Assembly (NCBI RefSeq): GCF_026914265.1
Contig: NC_069135.1
Location: 36,622,337-36,686,336, forward strand
From: Mya arenaria
Taxonomy: Eukaryota; Mollusca; Bivalvia; Myida; Myidae
Direction: 5' to 3'
Length of the DNA stretch: 64,000 bases
Positions within the stretch are counted from its first letter, which is position 1, and every line of letters starts with the position of its first letter. Below are positions 26,463-39,427 of this stretch, piece after piece. A program made the translations under genes and the position numbers. Below the pieces are notes generated by a model. It worked only from the letters and a program-made list of their open reading frames with translations. It was not told the origin of the DNA and did not search any database.

Positions 26463-26873
26463 AACGCCATTGTGCTGATGTCTTTTTGGCGACGTCACCC
26501 TGAAACACGCATGCGCAAGGGCCGGGTGTTACAGAAGCCACTGAGTAGTGTGTGTGACTGGAATTAGTGCTCGACAGTGCTAAGACTCTAAAATATATAT
26601 CGTCTCTTGGTTGGAAAGCGACAGTTAAAGCCGATCTGTGATAAATAATTTGCAATTATCTCAATATTGAGATCTTATTTTGTTGTTAATGAATGCTTAT
26701 TCGAGTTTAACTTATTTTGACTTGTTCCAATGTGTGTTTTCCTCATTTCTCCTGGATTCTTTCTTGTCTTTTCTTTCCTTCTAGACTTTTGTTGTGTTGT
26801 ATATAGCTCTTTCATTTTAACTTATGACTGTATTTAATGATGCCTTCTTATTTTCTGTCATCAATATTTTTTA

Positions 26874-26879
26874 AATAAA
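26874..26879 (+). terminator. Poly(A) signal AATAAA, copy 4
   Basis: Hexamer at the conserved place in the 3' UTR. Confidence 0.6.
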
Positions 26880-26889
26880 AGAAAAGAAG

Positions 26890-29800
26890 TGATATGCATT
26901 TTGCTTTAAAATCCTAATTATAAGGCATCTAACTCTCGTAATTTTACGCTTTGTTTCCATAAGTTGATGCTCAATTGCATTGTTTGAATTAGAGTCGCAT
27001 TAGAATATAAATGAAATCACAGAACGTTCGGTAATATACTATGTACTGTTTAAATGTTTCATCAGATATAAATTAGGAATACATTTAACCCTGAGATGAG
27101 CTATTAAACTGTTCGAAACAGGTTTGCTGAAATTTGTCAACAAAAGTGGAGTTGACAAGTGAACTAACGTTCCGCGTAAGACAGACATGTGAATTTCCAG
27201 TTTGATCAAGTATTGACTTAATATGATTGGGCTAAGGGATATTGTATCATGTATTTATTGAACAAGAAACTTTTTTTCGATTTAGCGGATGAAATGAGTT
27301 TACTCCGAAATTTATCATTCGAGTTTTAACTTTTACATTAAGATTGTATCTACTCATTTCTAAGGCGTGCATAAAACCTTGGGATATTTTTTCTAGTAAG
27401 TGTTATTGGGCGCAAAAACTTGCAATGCAGTAGCTCATAAGCTCCAGGTTTTCAAAGCCCCAGTCTTCGCATCCGTATATTGAAACGGAAAAATTTCATT
27501 GGAAGATCTACAGGCAAGTTAAGGTTATTTATTTTAAGAAATAGGTCAAGCATGGCTTTGTTCGCTGCCTAATTAAATATTTTCGAAAACTCAGAAAGCT
27601 ACCAGTGGATTACCAATCAACTCCTAGAGCGTAATATTCCTTGGGGATATTCTATACTTCAATATTAATATATAATATCCATTCCATGCCATACTAATGG
27701 AAGGAATTTAAACTTGGCAACACATGACAATAAGCCCGGGTCAATAATAGACAGGTCTTTCTATCTAAAGTTTTGGATATGGGTTAATTGAATACATCAT
27801 TCAAGCGAAATCTATCATAAAGACTGCAAAGTTGTATATGACATCCATATTATTAGTTTTAGTATTTTTCATATCAAATTACTTATTTAAGAGATATTCA
27901 GTACTGATTTGAACACCATCCTTGAGCGTACTTGATCCACTCATCTCATTTGACAGATATGTTTAACGGAAATAATATTGATAGAAAAGAACCATGTTTA
28001 AGGTTACAAAAATACAGTGAAAAGGGTGGTTTGAATTGAATATTCTGTAGCATCCACATCAAAGAATGCATTAAACCACGAGCAAAATAACAATTTGTGC
28101 CGCCTTACCGTAATTGCAATGGTGATTTACCATTGTATTGCAATCATGTAAAAGATCAGTTATGTGTGAATAGTAAAATACTGAAATATAAAAATAACAT
28201 TTCAATGTGGTGGGGGAAGCCTATTTACTCTCGCTATCGGGTTAAAACCATTCGGCGAGCACGCATCGTTTTACAATAAATCACAGATATCTTCTATAAT
28301 ACTCAAATATAGAAATATCAATGCAATGGAGAAGTAAAATATTATTTTATGAAATAAAAGATGATACTATTTAAATCTTGCCGTTGTCAGAAATAAGAGC
28401 TAAATGATTCTGAATGGGGCTAACGTGTCTATCAATGCGCGCGACATCTCACCAACTCAAAGGTGCGATCGTCTGTATTTATCGCAACTTTCAACTTGTT
28501 TATTTTAAATGTCCTTGATTACTGCATTTAGCTTTAATTAAGCATTAATTACATTTAAATAGTGTTATAATTTCCTCATCAAGAAACTAGACCGCTATTT
28601 GAACTCTTTGTATATTTAAAGATTGTTTGGAACTTCTGTATTGTATAAATGCAAACATTATAATTACTTCACGTACAAACTGTAGATAACTTTACGTTGG
28701 CAAATGTTCTTGCCAAGTGACTTCTATTCGATAATTCACATTTCGTTTGACATTTCAACGTATTTTCAAACTCTTATTTTGTTCAACTGTATCGTGTTTA
28801 AAGAATTAGTACCATTCTGGAATATAGCAGCAACGGCCATGAGGTATGTGTTGTACCAATTCATACAATGTTAATGTATCTATACTAAGCACCTGAAGAT
28901 CTGTTGTATGTAATACAATATAAAAAGGGCGGAGTGATCGCAACGAGCGAGCACTTCTAAGTCATTAAGACTTTATAAGAATGGTGCAAACTGACTAAGA
29001 TCATAACCACTTTTCAGCAGTCGAAAAACTTATTGATTGAAACATTTCCAGTCTAATTCATGTTGAAATACATACATTTTGTCAACATGAATCTAAAAAC
29101 AAATGGTATAATATATATCATAAAACAAATGTGGGGCTTCGATACATCATACAAAAACAAACAGTTTCGCTCAATACATATGTAATAACCATAACAGATG
29201 TCTCCTCATTGCAAGATATGATATGAAATTTGAAATTTATTTTTTGGGGCAAAACAATTATGATTACAATTAAGTGACACCTTATGGACTACCTATAATT
29301 AGGAAATATGATAACTTCCCTTGTTAATATTGACACTTACAAATTATCGTCGACTGAGTACAAATGCACGGAAGCTGATAAGATCGCAAGGTTATATATG
29401 GTCCACTAATATGGCCCTTGTAAATGTAATCGAAGATAATCATCCCATTTGTGGTAGGAATATATTCATTCATTGAGTCACGTGAAAGCGACTATGTATG
29501 CAATTAGAATTAATGTCCATTGTCTATATTTTGCGGGCCCTAGGCATTCGCAGGTTCTCGCTCCCTCCATCTCTATATTTATTGCAAATATTTACCAAAT
29601 TTCATACCGAGCTCTAAACACGAAATAAGTAAGATTCTTTTCAACCTAAAAATATTGCTAAAATATCGTTCATTTTATCATTTTTTTATACTTATGATTG
29701 AAGAGCTTTATTAACTTCATGTTGCTTTTCTGTAATAACAAGGGTCTGTGCTAAGTTTCGGCAAAACAATTGCCTTCGTGCTAAGCGTGTTTAATGGAAA

Positions 29801-30400
29801 TTAATTGGAGAGTCGCAGACATTTAAAAACATTTCAAACTATTTATATGAAATGTTTTATGCGTATACAAAGGGATGTACAGTGTATCAGTATAAAACAA
29901 TTCAAAACCAATGTTATGCAGGCGTAAAATCAACTCATGTCTCTGAAGATTTGAAGATGCAATTCTTAACGGTTTTACATGGAACTAAATGCCACTGGGT
30001 TATTATCTTATAGGCAGTAATTATTATTTATTCAGTACTGATAAAATGTTGGGAAATCTTAACCTCAACATTCCTGTAAGTAGAAGGGTCTGTGATTCGT
30101 TTCGTCTAAACACTTCCCCATCGTCCTATACATGTTTAAATTAAAACATTGAGTAGTCTCTGGCATTTCAATACATATAAAACGACTTTATTTGTCTTTT
30201 ATTTCTATGTGTCATGGAATGTATGTTCAATATTTCTTCGCGGATATATAGAGATAGACTCAAGATGTCATTTTTAAGAGCATGCATAAGAATATCTTAG
30301 GAGCTATAAACTGTTGAAAAATCAGTGATTCATTGTACAAGGTAAAACCACAGTAAGTTGACAGGTAAAGCTGACATGTTGACAATACACGATAAAACGG
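26890..30400 (+). other. Spacer between copies 4 and 5
   Basis: Repeated AT-rich spacer without a recognisable gene. Several blocks are most like the spacer before copy 2, for example 28,097-28,279 compared with 4406-4588. Confidence 0.6.
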
Positions 30401-30680
30401 AAGGTGAAATTATCACGTGGAATTTTATGGCCCTTAATTGAGTCGTGTAAAAACAATCAGGAGCCACAAAGCTACCTTAACGTTAAGCAAATGGGTCAGT
30501 ATGAAAACCTGCCAGAAATATGCATATTAACCGTTTATTGGGCCATAATGACAACAAACTCTGGGCCAATAGGGGAAGGGCTATTTCTAACTGACGCATG
30601 GCTGTGTTGATTTATTAAATCATTTTAAAACCCAAAACGTTCATCAGGACAGTAACATCATCTTTGTGACTTTGTAAGTG
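30400..30680 (+). promoter_or_regulatory. Candidate promoter and non-coding first exon, copy 5
   Basis: ATTGG at 30,538-30,542 and CCAAT at 30,566-30,570, 28 bp apart after small deletions, followed by a donor gtaagt. Confidence 0.35.
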
Positions 30681-31258
30681 ATGTTTATTTTATTAAGTAT
30701 TGATTCAGTAATATACCATATTTGTAAATCACCACTTATTTATATATTTTGTAATCTTGAGATTTGTATATAAAAGGCTTTGCATTTTATCGAGAAATAT
30801 TTTCATAAACAAACTCAATTGGCGTTTTCGTAGCATCTTGAGTGTTGTAGCAGTTTACTTCTAAAGGCTTTTATAGCATCATATAGAAATTGATGGACAA
30901 TGTTGAAGATCCCTTTAAGCCCGAGCATTCGATTGCCTGAAGTTTATAAGCGTTCCATAAATTTATGCTGTAAAAGCAGAGACCGCACTTATTTAAGGCA
31001 AGAAAAACAAGATTAGAGAGAGAACAGTTTGAGCACATTTACTCAAAACGTAAAGGAAAACATTATGTTGAACAACCTTACATCACTGTATGTAAAATTC
31101 GCATTATAAGCTTAGTGCAGTAACGTGGAATTTAGGTTGTAAAAATACATACTTATATGTTATCAGAGCCAGACAATTTGTGTCTGTCTGTGGATTGACT
31201 TCATATAATAAAACAGTTTCTATAGTGAACACAAACAGTGTTCATTCGTGCTTAAAAT

Positions 31259-34200
31259 ATGGAGAGAGAACGGACGTAAGTTATATTTATTAGTAATGTA
31301 TTAAAGGTGTGTAATGCATAATAGATGAAATTTCATCAACAACACTTTTCAATATTTTAACTGTTGTTTTAGATTGGCGAATTAATATTATTTAAGGACA
31401 TATTAACGGACGGTAAGCCACTTGAGATGCAGCCACATGTCGTAGCATGCCGTGATTTATGGTACTCAGCGTATATTTTGATCGGTCCAATCAAGCACCC
31501 GCGGCGTCTTTGATCATGGCGATGCGTAATCATTGTCTTTTATGGTGACATATTGCCGGACTAGCTGTGACCATACCAGGCTATGTGACCGTAGACCGAT
31601 AATTGCGCTAATTAAAGATGCGCTATGTGATAATATGAATCCGTGAGGGTGTGTTAAAGATTTATGGTATATTTCTGTGTTTTGTCATTCCAGTTTCAAG
31701 ACTGAGACCAGTAGCATCTGCAGCAGCGAACCTTCAACTGTAAGTTAACATGTTTCTTGCTTACTTTTATTTTTGATAAAGATGTACACGAATGTTTTTG
31801 CATTATATATAAATTACCCGCTACACGCTAACGCACACACGCACGCATCCTAGTACAATCTTGTTGTCTTTTAAGTTTTGAACCTTTTATTTTCTTTCTG
31901 ATACACAGCTTCAAAGTATGTTATTGATTTTGTACTAAAATACTAATTGTCCATTGTTTCCCGTGTAGCTTTCCGACATGTTCAGACTAAGGACCCCAAG
32001 CAAGCCGGAAGAGAGCGATATCGGCATCTTTCTCACTCCGCCAGTCAGGGGAGGAAACACTGCAGACAAGGATGACGAATGGGCAGCCACCGACACCCCA
32101 ACCGTCATTTCCGGTCATGACAGATCCAATATTGAGGCAAGTTAAATTAAGATCAATAATAACGTTAGTAATTAAAAAATACTAGCCTGAGATCGCCATG
32201 AAAATAAACCAGATTGTCTAGTAAATTAAAGACTCGTTGTCAGCAGCTATCAAAGTTATGGTTATGTTGATTGATTGGATGATGAATGAGTGATTGTTTA
32301 GATGATTGAATGACGAAATAATTGATTGATTTAAAAAGATGAATAGCTATTTGATTTTATCATTAAACAATGTGCGTGTTGTAACCAACAGGTGTGCCGG
32401 AAGCCACTGGGCCGATTCTTGTCGTTCGATGTTAAGAGAAGCCTGTTTTCAAGCAAGCGTTTAGCCGATGAACACGAGGACACTCCGGGCAGCAAGCGTC
32501 TGAGAGAGACAGCGGTCGCCCTTAGCAACATCACTTTAGACGTATGTTCTCTTTTCATTAAGCATATTTTAACTATTAATATTTTTACATCAAACAACTA
32601 AACCGATAACATTAACAATTCATTTACAAATATTGAGAACTTCCAATGTGACCTGTGTAATGAGTCAATGTGTTGCTGAATGAAATAATTATGGGACGTT
32701 TCGCTTCCGTTGACAAATATGTCAGTATTTTAAATGAAAACATCATTAACAACAACAACAACAACAATAAAAAATGCATTATGCTATGTCAATACTGATT
32801 GATTTAGATGTCTGGTATAGCAACATGTTTCTTATCCAGAATGTGGAGACACCTAGCGGCCGCGGAGATGAGATCAAGTCGGTGGTAAACACGCTGTCCA
32901 CGGATCCGGAAGTAGTAGCGGACGGCTCCCGGCCCTACACCATCCCCACAATACCCGGCAAACACAAGGACCTCAAGGCCATCTCACCCGATGCTGTAAG
33001 TTCATAGCCTGTTTTCTTTTTAGTCATTGTAATCGGTGATGCTTCTTGTAACATATCTCAGTTATAAATTGTTAGACACCACTTTTGCCCGTCTTCCTTT
33101 ATTTAATTGCAATTTTCTAAAGCGGGCCAATTTTTGGTGTAATATATCATTCATATCCGTGTAAGGGACCACATTGGCCCGTTAACTTTTTTTTTATAAA
33201 TTGCAATTTTCTTCAGCGAGTTTATAGGTTAGTGCTCTATCATTTTAGTGAATTAACTTGTTTTATAATAAGCATACATGTACAATATAAATCGTACCAT
33301 TCTGGAGGTGTTTTTTTTAACAGGACCTTTGGTCCAAAAACGATATCCCTTCTCAGTATATTATATATTTGCTGGTTATGAGGTAATAATATTATTCTCA
33401 AACTATTATATCAAATATACAAAAAAATATTAAAGAAAGAATATAGAGAACAAAAACAAATGAGGAGACAACTTGCCAATAATCTTGTAACACTTGACTA
33501 TGATATTTCCAGATGGACGCGGTGCTGCGTGGTTGCTATGACGACGAAATAGGGCGCATGACAGTGATCGACTGCCGCTACCCGTACGAGTTCGAGGGCG
33601 GCCACATCCGTGGCGCCGTGAATCTCTTCACGCGAGACATGGTCCGAGACTTCCTCCTTTCACACATGAACGATGACGCCACTTCCGGTCGGCACGTGCT
33701 TGTCTTCCACTGCGAGTTTCGTCTGAGAGGGGACCAAAGATGTAAGTGTCTCAAAAGATCTACTGTTTTCTAGTTAATCATACACCTATCATGGTAAAGT
33801 ACTGGCGTGTGTTCTTGACGTTCTATTGCAATTACACTTGTACATCTGACATTGACAAAATGTCGACTTTGTTTTGCGGAAAGATGTATCAAGAAGTTAT
33901 ATATTCCTGAGCATCAACTAAGTACCTTTAAACAGAATGACTTATATAAGTGATTTATATGGTGGGGATGACTTTTACATTATATATTACTTGTATTCAT
34001 TATGCAAACATAAAATTAAGAAGAAATGTAAGGAAATGCTTGCAAATAACAACATGATATAAAGCGGGTCTATTCTCATATTACGATATATTATTCTAAA
34101 CTGAAATACATATGTTCTTATAATATGTTCAGGTACCGTCACTTACGGAGCGAGGACCGTGGCCTCCACACGGACGTCTACCCGCGCCTAGCCTTCCCGG

Positions 34201-34641
34201 AAGTCTACCTGCTAGAGGGCGGATACAAGGCTTTCTTCCACAAACATATGGTGTGTGCTTATTAATTTTTTTATTAAAATATTTTTGAAATGCGTTAAGA
34301 AGCACAGCATAGAATTATAGAGCACATTAATATATTTCTAAGAGCATAACATAAATTAGCATATGATTTTAAGCATAAGGTTAAAAAAGAAGATCAAATT
34401 GATTATCCCCGTTATTCATTTAAGATCTCTGAGTGTCAGGCGCCATTTTGAGACATATGAACACGTATTCGAATATGATTAATAAAATCGAACCCTGTTT
34501 TAGGTCCAGTGTGAGCCCCAGCAATACATGCCGATGTTGCATAAGGACCACGTGACTGACCTTCGTCACTTCCGGGCAAAGTCAAAGTCCTGGACAGCGG
34601 GGGAACGCGCAAATCGACTTCGCACCAGCCTGCGCTTCTAG
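31259..34641 (+). pseudogene. CDC25-type phosphatase, copy 5, frameshifted at the active site
   Basis: Segments: 31259-31275, 31694-31739, 31969-32136, 32392-32541, 32840-32995, 33513-33741, 34133-34250, 34504-34641. The sixth is 229 nt, not 230: the T run after the active-site Cys codon (33711-33713) is TTT (33717-33719) where all other copies have TTTT. The frame then reads HCEFRLRG and, with normal splicing, stops at 34189-34191. The Cys-X5-Arg loop and the last third of the domain are lost. All other borders and exons are open, so the break is recent, or it is a homopolymer error in the assembly. The 5' half resembles copy 2, the 3' end copy 3, with a patch of copy 4-like bases in the intron before 34133. 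The intron after exon 3 starts gcaagt. Confidence 0.85.
31449..31648 (+). promoter_or_regulatory. Conserved block in intron 1, copy 5
   Basis: Counterpart of 7758-7960. Its open frame is closed by a TGA, as in unit 3. Confidence 0.4.
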
Positions 34642-35051
34642 AACGCCATTGTGCTGATGTCTTTTTGGCGACGTCACCCTGAAACACGCATGCGCAAGGG
34701 CCGGGTGTTACTGAGGCCACTGAGTAGTGTGTGTGACTGGAATTAGTGCTCGACAGTGCTATGACTCTAAAATATATATCGTCTCTTGGTTGGAAAGCGA
34801 CAGTTAAAGCCGATCTGTGATAAATAATTTGCAATTATCTCAATATTGAGATCTTATTTTGTTGTTTTTGAATGTCATTCGAGTTTAATTTATTTTGACT
34901 TGTTCCAATGTGTGTTTTCCTCATTTCTCCTTGATTCTTTCTTGTCTTTTCTTTCGTTCTAGACTTTAGTTGTGTTGTATATAGCTCTTTCATTTTAACT
35001 TATGACTGTATTTAATGATGTCTTCTTATTTTCTGTCATCAACATTTTTTA

Positions 35052-35057
35052 AATAAA
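35052..35057 (+). terminator. Poly(A) signal AATAAA, copy 5
   Basis: Hexamer at the conserved place in the 3' UTR. Confidence 0.6.
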
Positions 35058-35059
35058 AG

Positions 35060-38000
35060 AAAAGAAGTGATATGCATTTTGCTTTAAAATCCTAATTATA
35101 AGGCATCTAACTCTCGTAATTTTATGCTTTGTTTCCTTAAATTGATGCTCAATTTCATTGTTTAAATTAGAGTCGCATTGAAATATAAATGAAATCGCAG
35201 AACGTTCGGTAATATACTATGTACTGTTTAAATGTTTCATCAGATTTAAATTAGGGATACATTTAACCCTAAGATGAGCTATTAAACTGTTCGAAACAGG
35301 TTTGCTGAAATTTGTCAACATAAGTGGAGTTGACAAGTGAACTTACGTTCCGCGTAAGACAGACATGTGAATTTCCCGTTTGATCAAGTATTGACTTAAT
35401 ATGATTGGGCTAAGGGATATTGTATCATGTATTTATAGAACAAGAAACTTTTTTTCGATTTATCGGATGAAAAGGGTTTACTCCGAAATTTATCATATTC
35501 GAGTTTTAACTTTTACATTAAGATTGTATCTACTCATTTCTAAGGCGTGCATAAAACCTTGGGATATTTTTTCTTGTAAGTGTTATTGGGCGCAAAAACT
35601 TGCAATGCAGTACCTCATAAGCTCCAGGTTTTCAAAGCCCCAGTCTTCGCATCCGTATATTGAAACGGAAAAATTTCATTGGAAGATCTACAGGCAAGTT
35701 AAGGTTATTTATTTTAAGAAATAGGTCAAGCATGGCTTTGTTCGCTGCCTAATTAAATATTTTCGAAAACTCAGAAAGCTACCAGTGGATTACCAATCAA
35801 CTCCTAGAGCGTAATATTCCTTGGGGATATTCTATACTTCAATATTAATATATAATATCCATTCCATGCCATACTAATGGAAGGAATTTAAACTTGGCAA
35901 AACATGACAATAAGCCAGGGTCAATTATAGACAGGTCTTTCTATCTAAAGTTTTGTTTTGGATATGGGTTAATTGAATAATTGAATACATCATAAAGACT
36001 GCAAAGTTGTATATGACATCCATATTATTAGTTTTAGTATTTTTCATATCAAATTACTTATTTAAGAGATATTCAGTACTGATTTGTAAGTATGAACACC
36101 ATCCTTGAGCGTACTTGATCCACTCATCTCATTTGACAGATATGTTTAACGGAGATAATATTGATAGAAAAGAACCATGTTTAAGGTTACAAAAATACAG
36201 TGAAAAGGGTGGTTTGAATTGAATATTCTGTAGCTTCCTCATCAAAGAATGCATTAAACAACGAGCAAAATAACGATTTTCGCCGCTTTACCGTAATTGC
36301 AATGGCGATTTACCATTGTATTGCAATCATGTATAAGATCAGTTATGTGTGAATAGCAAAATACTGAAATATAAAAATAACAATTCAATGTGTTGGGGGA
36401 AGCCTATTTACCCTCGCCATCGGGTTATAACCATTAGGCAAGCACGCAACGTCTTACAATAAATCACAGATATCTTCTATAATACTCAAATATATAAATA
36501 TCAATTCAATGGAGAAGTAAAATATTATTTTATGAAATAAAAGATGATACTATTTTAATCTTGCCGTTGTCAGAAATAAGAGCTACATGATTCTGAATGG
36601 CTAACGTGTCTATCAATGCGCGCGACATCTCACCAACTCAAAGGTGCGATCGTCTGTATTTATCGCAACTTTCAACTTGGTTATTTTAAATGTCCTAGAT
36701 TGTTGCATTTACTTTTAATTAAGCATTAATTACAATTAAATAGTGTTATAATTTCCTCATCAAGAAACTAGACCGCTATTTGAACTCGTAGTATATTTAA
36801 AGATTGTTTGGAACTTCAGTATTGTATAAAATCAAACTTTATAATTACTTCACGTACAAACTGTAGATAACTTCACTTTGACATCTTTTCTTGCCAAGTG
36901 ACTTCTGTTCGATAATTCATATTTCGTTTGACATTTCAACGGTATCAACGTATTTTCAAACTCTTATGTTGTTCAACTGTATCGTGTTTAAAGAATTATT
37001 ACCATTCTGGAATACAGCAGCAACGGCTATGAGGTATGTGTTGTACCAATTCATACAATGTTAATGTATCTATACAAAGCACATGTAGATATGTTGTATG
37101 TAATACAATATATCAAGGGCGGAGTGACCGCAACGAGCGATCACTTCTAAGTCATTAAGATTTTATAAGAATGGTGCAAACTGACTAAGATCATAACACA
37201 TTTCAGCAGTCGAAAAACTTATTGATTGAAACATTTCCAGTTAAATTCATGTTGAAATGCATACATTTTGTTAACATGTATTTAAAAACAAATGGTATAA
37301 TATATATCATAAATTAATGTGGGGCTTCTATACATCATACATAAAACAAACAGTTTCGCTCAATACATATGTAATCACCATAACAGATGTCTCCTCAGTG
37401 CAAGATATGATATGAAATTTGAACTTTAATTCTGGGTAAAACAATTATGATTACACTTAAGTGACACCTTATGGACTACCTATATTCAGGAAATATGATA
37501 ACTTCCCTTTTTAATATTGACACTTACAAACTATCGTCGACTGAATACAAATGCACGGAAGCTGATAAGATCGCAAAGTTATATATGGTCCCTTGTAAAT
37601 GTAATCGAAGATAATCATCCCATTTGTGGTAGGAATATATTCATTAATTGAGTCACGTGAAAGCGACTACGCATGCAATTATAATTAATGTCCATTGTCT
37701 ATATTTTCCGGGCCCTAAGCATTCGCAGGTTCTCGCTCCCTCCATCTCTATATTTATTTCAAATCTTTACCAAATTTCATACCGAGCTGTAAACACGAAA
37801 TAAGTAAGATACTTTTCAACCTAAAAATATTGCTAAAATATCTTTCATTTTATTATTTTTTATACTTATGATTGATATAGAGCTTTATTATTTTCATGTT
37901 GCTTTTCTGTAATAACAAGGGTCTGTGCTAAGTTTCGGCAACACAATTGCCTTCGTGCTAAGCGTGTTTAATGGAAATTAATTGGAGAGTCGCAGACATT

Positions 38001-38570
38001 TAAAAACATTTCAAACTATTTATATAAAATGTTTTTGCGTGTACAAAGGGGTGTACAGTGTATCATTCAAAAAAAATCAAAACCAATGTTATGCAGGCGT
38101 GAAATAAACTCATGTCTGTGAAGATTTGAAGATGCAATTCTTAACGGTTTTACATGGAACTGAATGCCACTAGGTTGTTATCTTATAGGCAATAATTATT
38201 TTTTATGCAGAACTGATAGAATGTTTGGGAATCTTAACCTCAACATTTCTGTTAGTAGAAGGGTCTGTGATTCATTTCGTCTACACAATGCCCCTTCGTC
38301 CTATATATGTTTGATAGAAAATCATTGAGTAGTCTCTGACATTTTCAAAGTATTTCAAACGACTTACTTTAACCTTTTTCCTATTTGTCATGGAATATAT
38401 GTTCAATATTTCTTCGGATTTATAGAGATAGACTCAAGATGTCATGTTTTTCATGAAAAAGAAAATAGGAGCTATAAACTGTTGAAAAATCAATGATTCA
38501 TTGTGCAATGTAAAACCACAGTAAGTTGACAGATAAAGCTGACATGTTGACAATACACGATCAAACGGAA
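35060..38570 (+). other. Spacer between copies 5 and 6
   Basis: No gene seen. Near-identical to 18,690-22,190, part of a duplication with an offset of about 16.38-16.40 kb that runs on through copy 6. Confidence 0.65.
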
Positions 38571-38850
38571 GGTGAAATTATCACGTGGAATTTTATGGCC
38601 CTTAATTGAGTCGTGTAAAAACAATCAGGAGCCACAATGCTACCTTAACGTTAAGCAAATGGGTCGGTATGAAAACCTGCCAGAAGTATGTAAATTAACC
38701 GTTTACCGGGCCATAAATGACAACAAACTCTGGACCAATAGCGGAGGGGCTATTTCTACCTGACGCATGGCTGTGTTGACTTATTAAATCATTTTAAAAC
38801 CAAAAACGTTCATCAGGACAGTAACATCATCCTTGTGACTTTGTAAGTGA
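38570..38850 (+). promoter_or_regulatory. Candidate promoter, copy 6, with only one CCAAT box
   Basis: CCAAT at 38,735-38,739 kept; upstream ATTGG replaced by ACCGG as in unit 4. Splice donor gtaagt follows. Confidence 0.35.
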
Positions 38851-39427
38851 TGTTTATTTTATTAAGTATTGATTCAGTAATATACCATATTTGTAAATCA
38901 CCACTTATTTATATATTTTGTAATCTTGAGATTTGTATATAAAAGGCTTTGCATTTTATCGAGAAATATTTTCATAAACAAACTCAATTGGCGTTTTCGT
39001 AGCATCTTGAGTGTTGTAGCAGTTTGTTTCTAAAGGCTTTTATAGCATCATACAGAAATGGATGGACAATGCTGAAGATCCCTTTAAGCCCGAGCATTCG
39101 ATTGCCTGAAGTTTATAAGCGTTCCATAAATTTATGCTGTAAAAGCAGAGACCGCACTTATTTAAGGCAAGAAAAACAAGATTAGAGTGAGAACAGTTTG
39201 AGCACATTTACTCAAAACGTAAAGGAAAATATAATGTTGAACAACCTTACATCACTGTATGTAAAATTAGCATTATAAGCTTAGTGCAGTAACGTGGAAT
39301 TTAGGTTGTAAAAATACATACTTATATGTTATCATAGCCAGACAATTTGTGTCTGTCTGTGGATTGACTTCATATAATAAAACAGTTTCTATAGTGAACA
39401 CAAACAGTGTTCATTCGTGCTTAAAAT

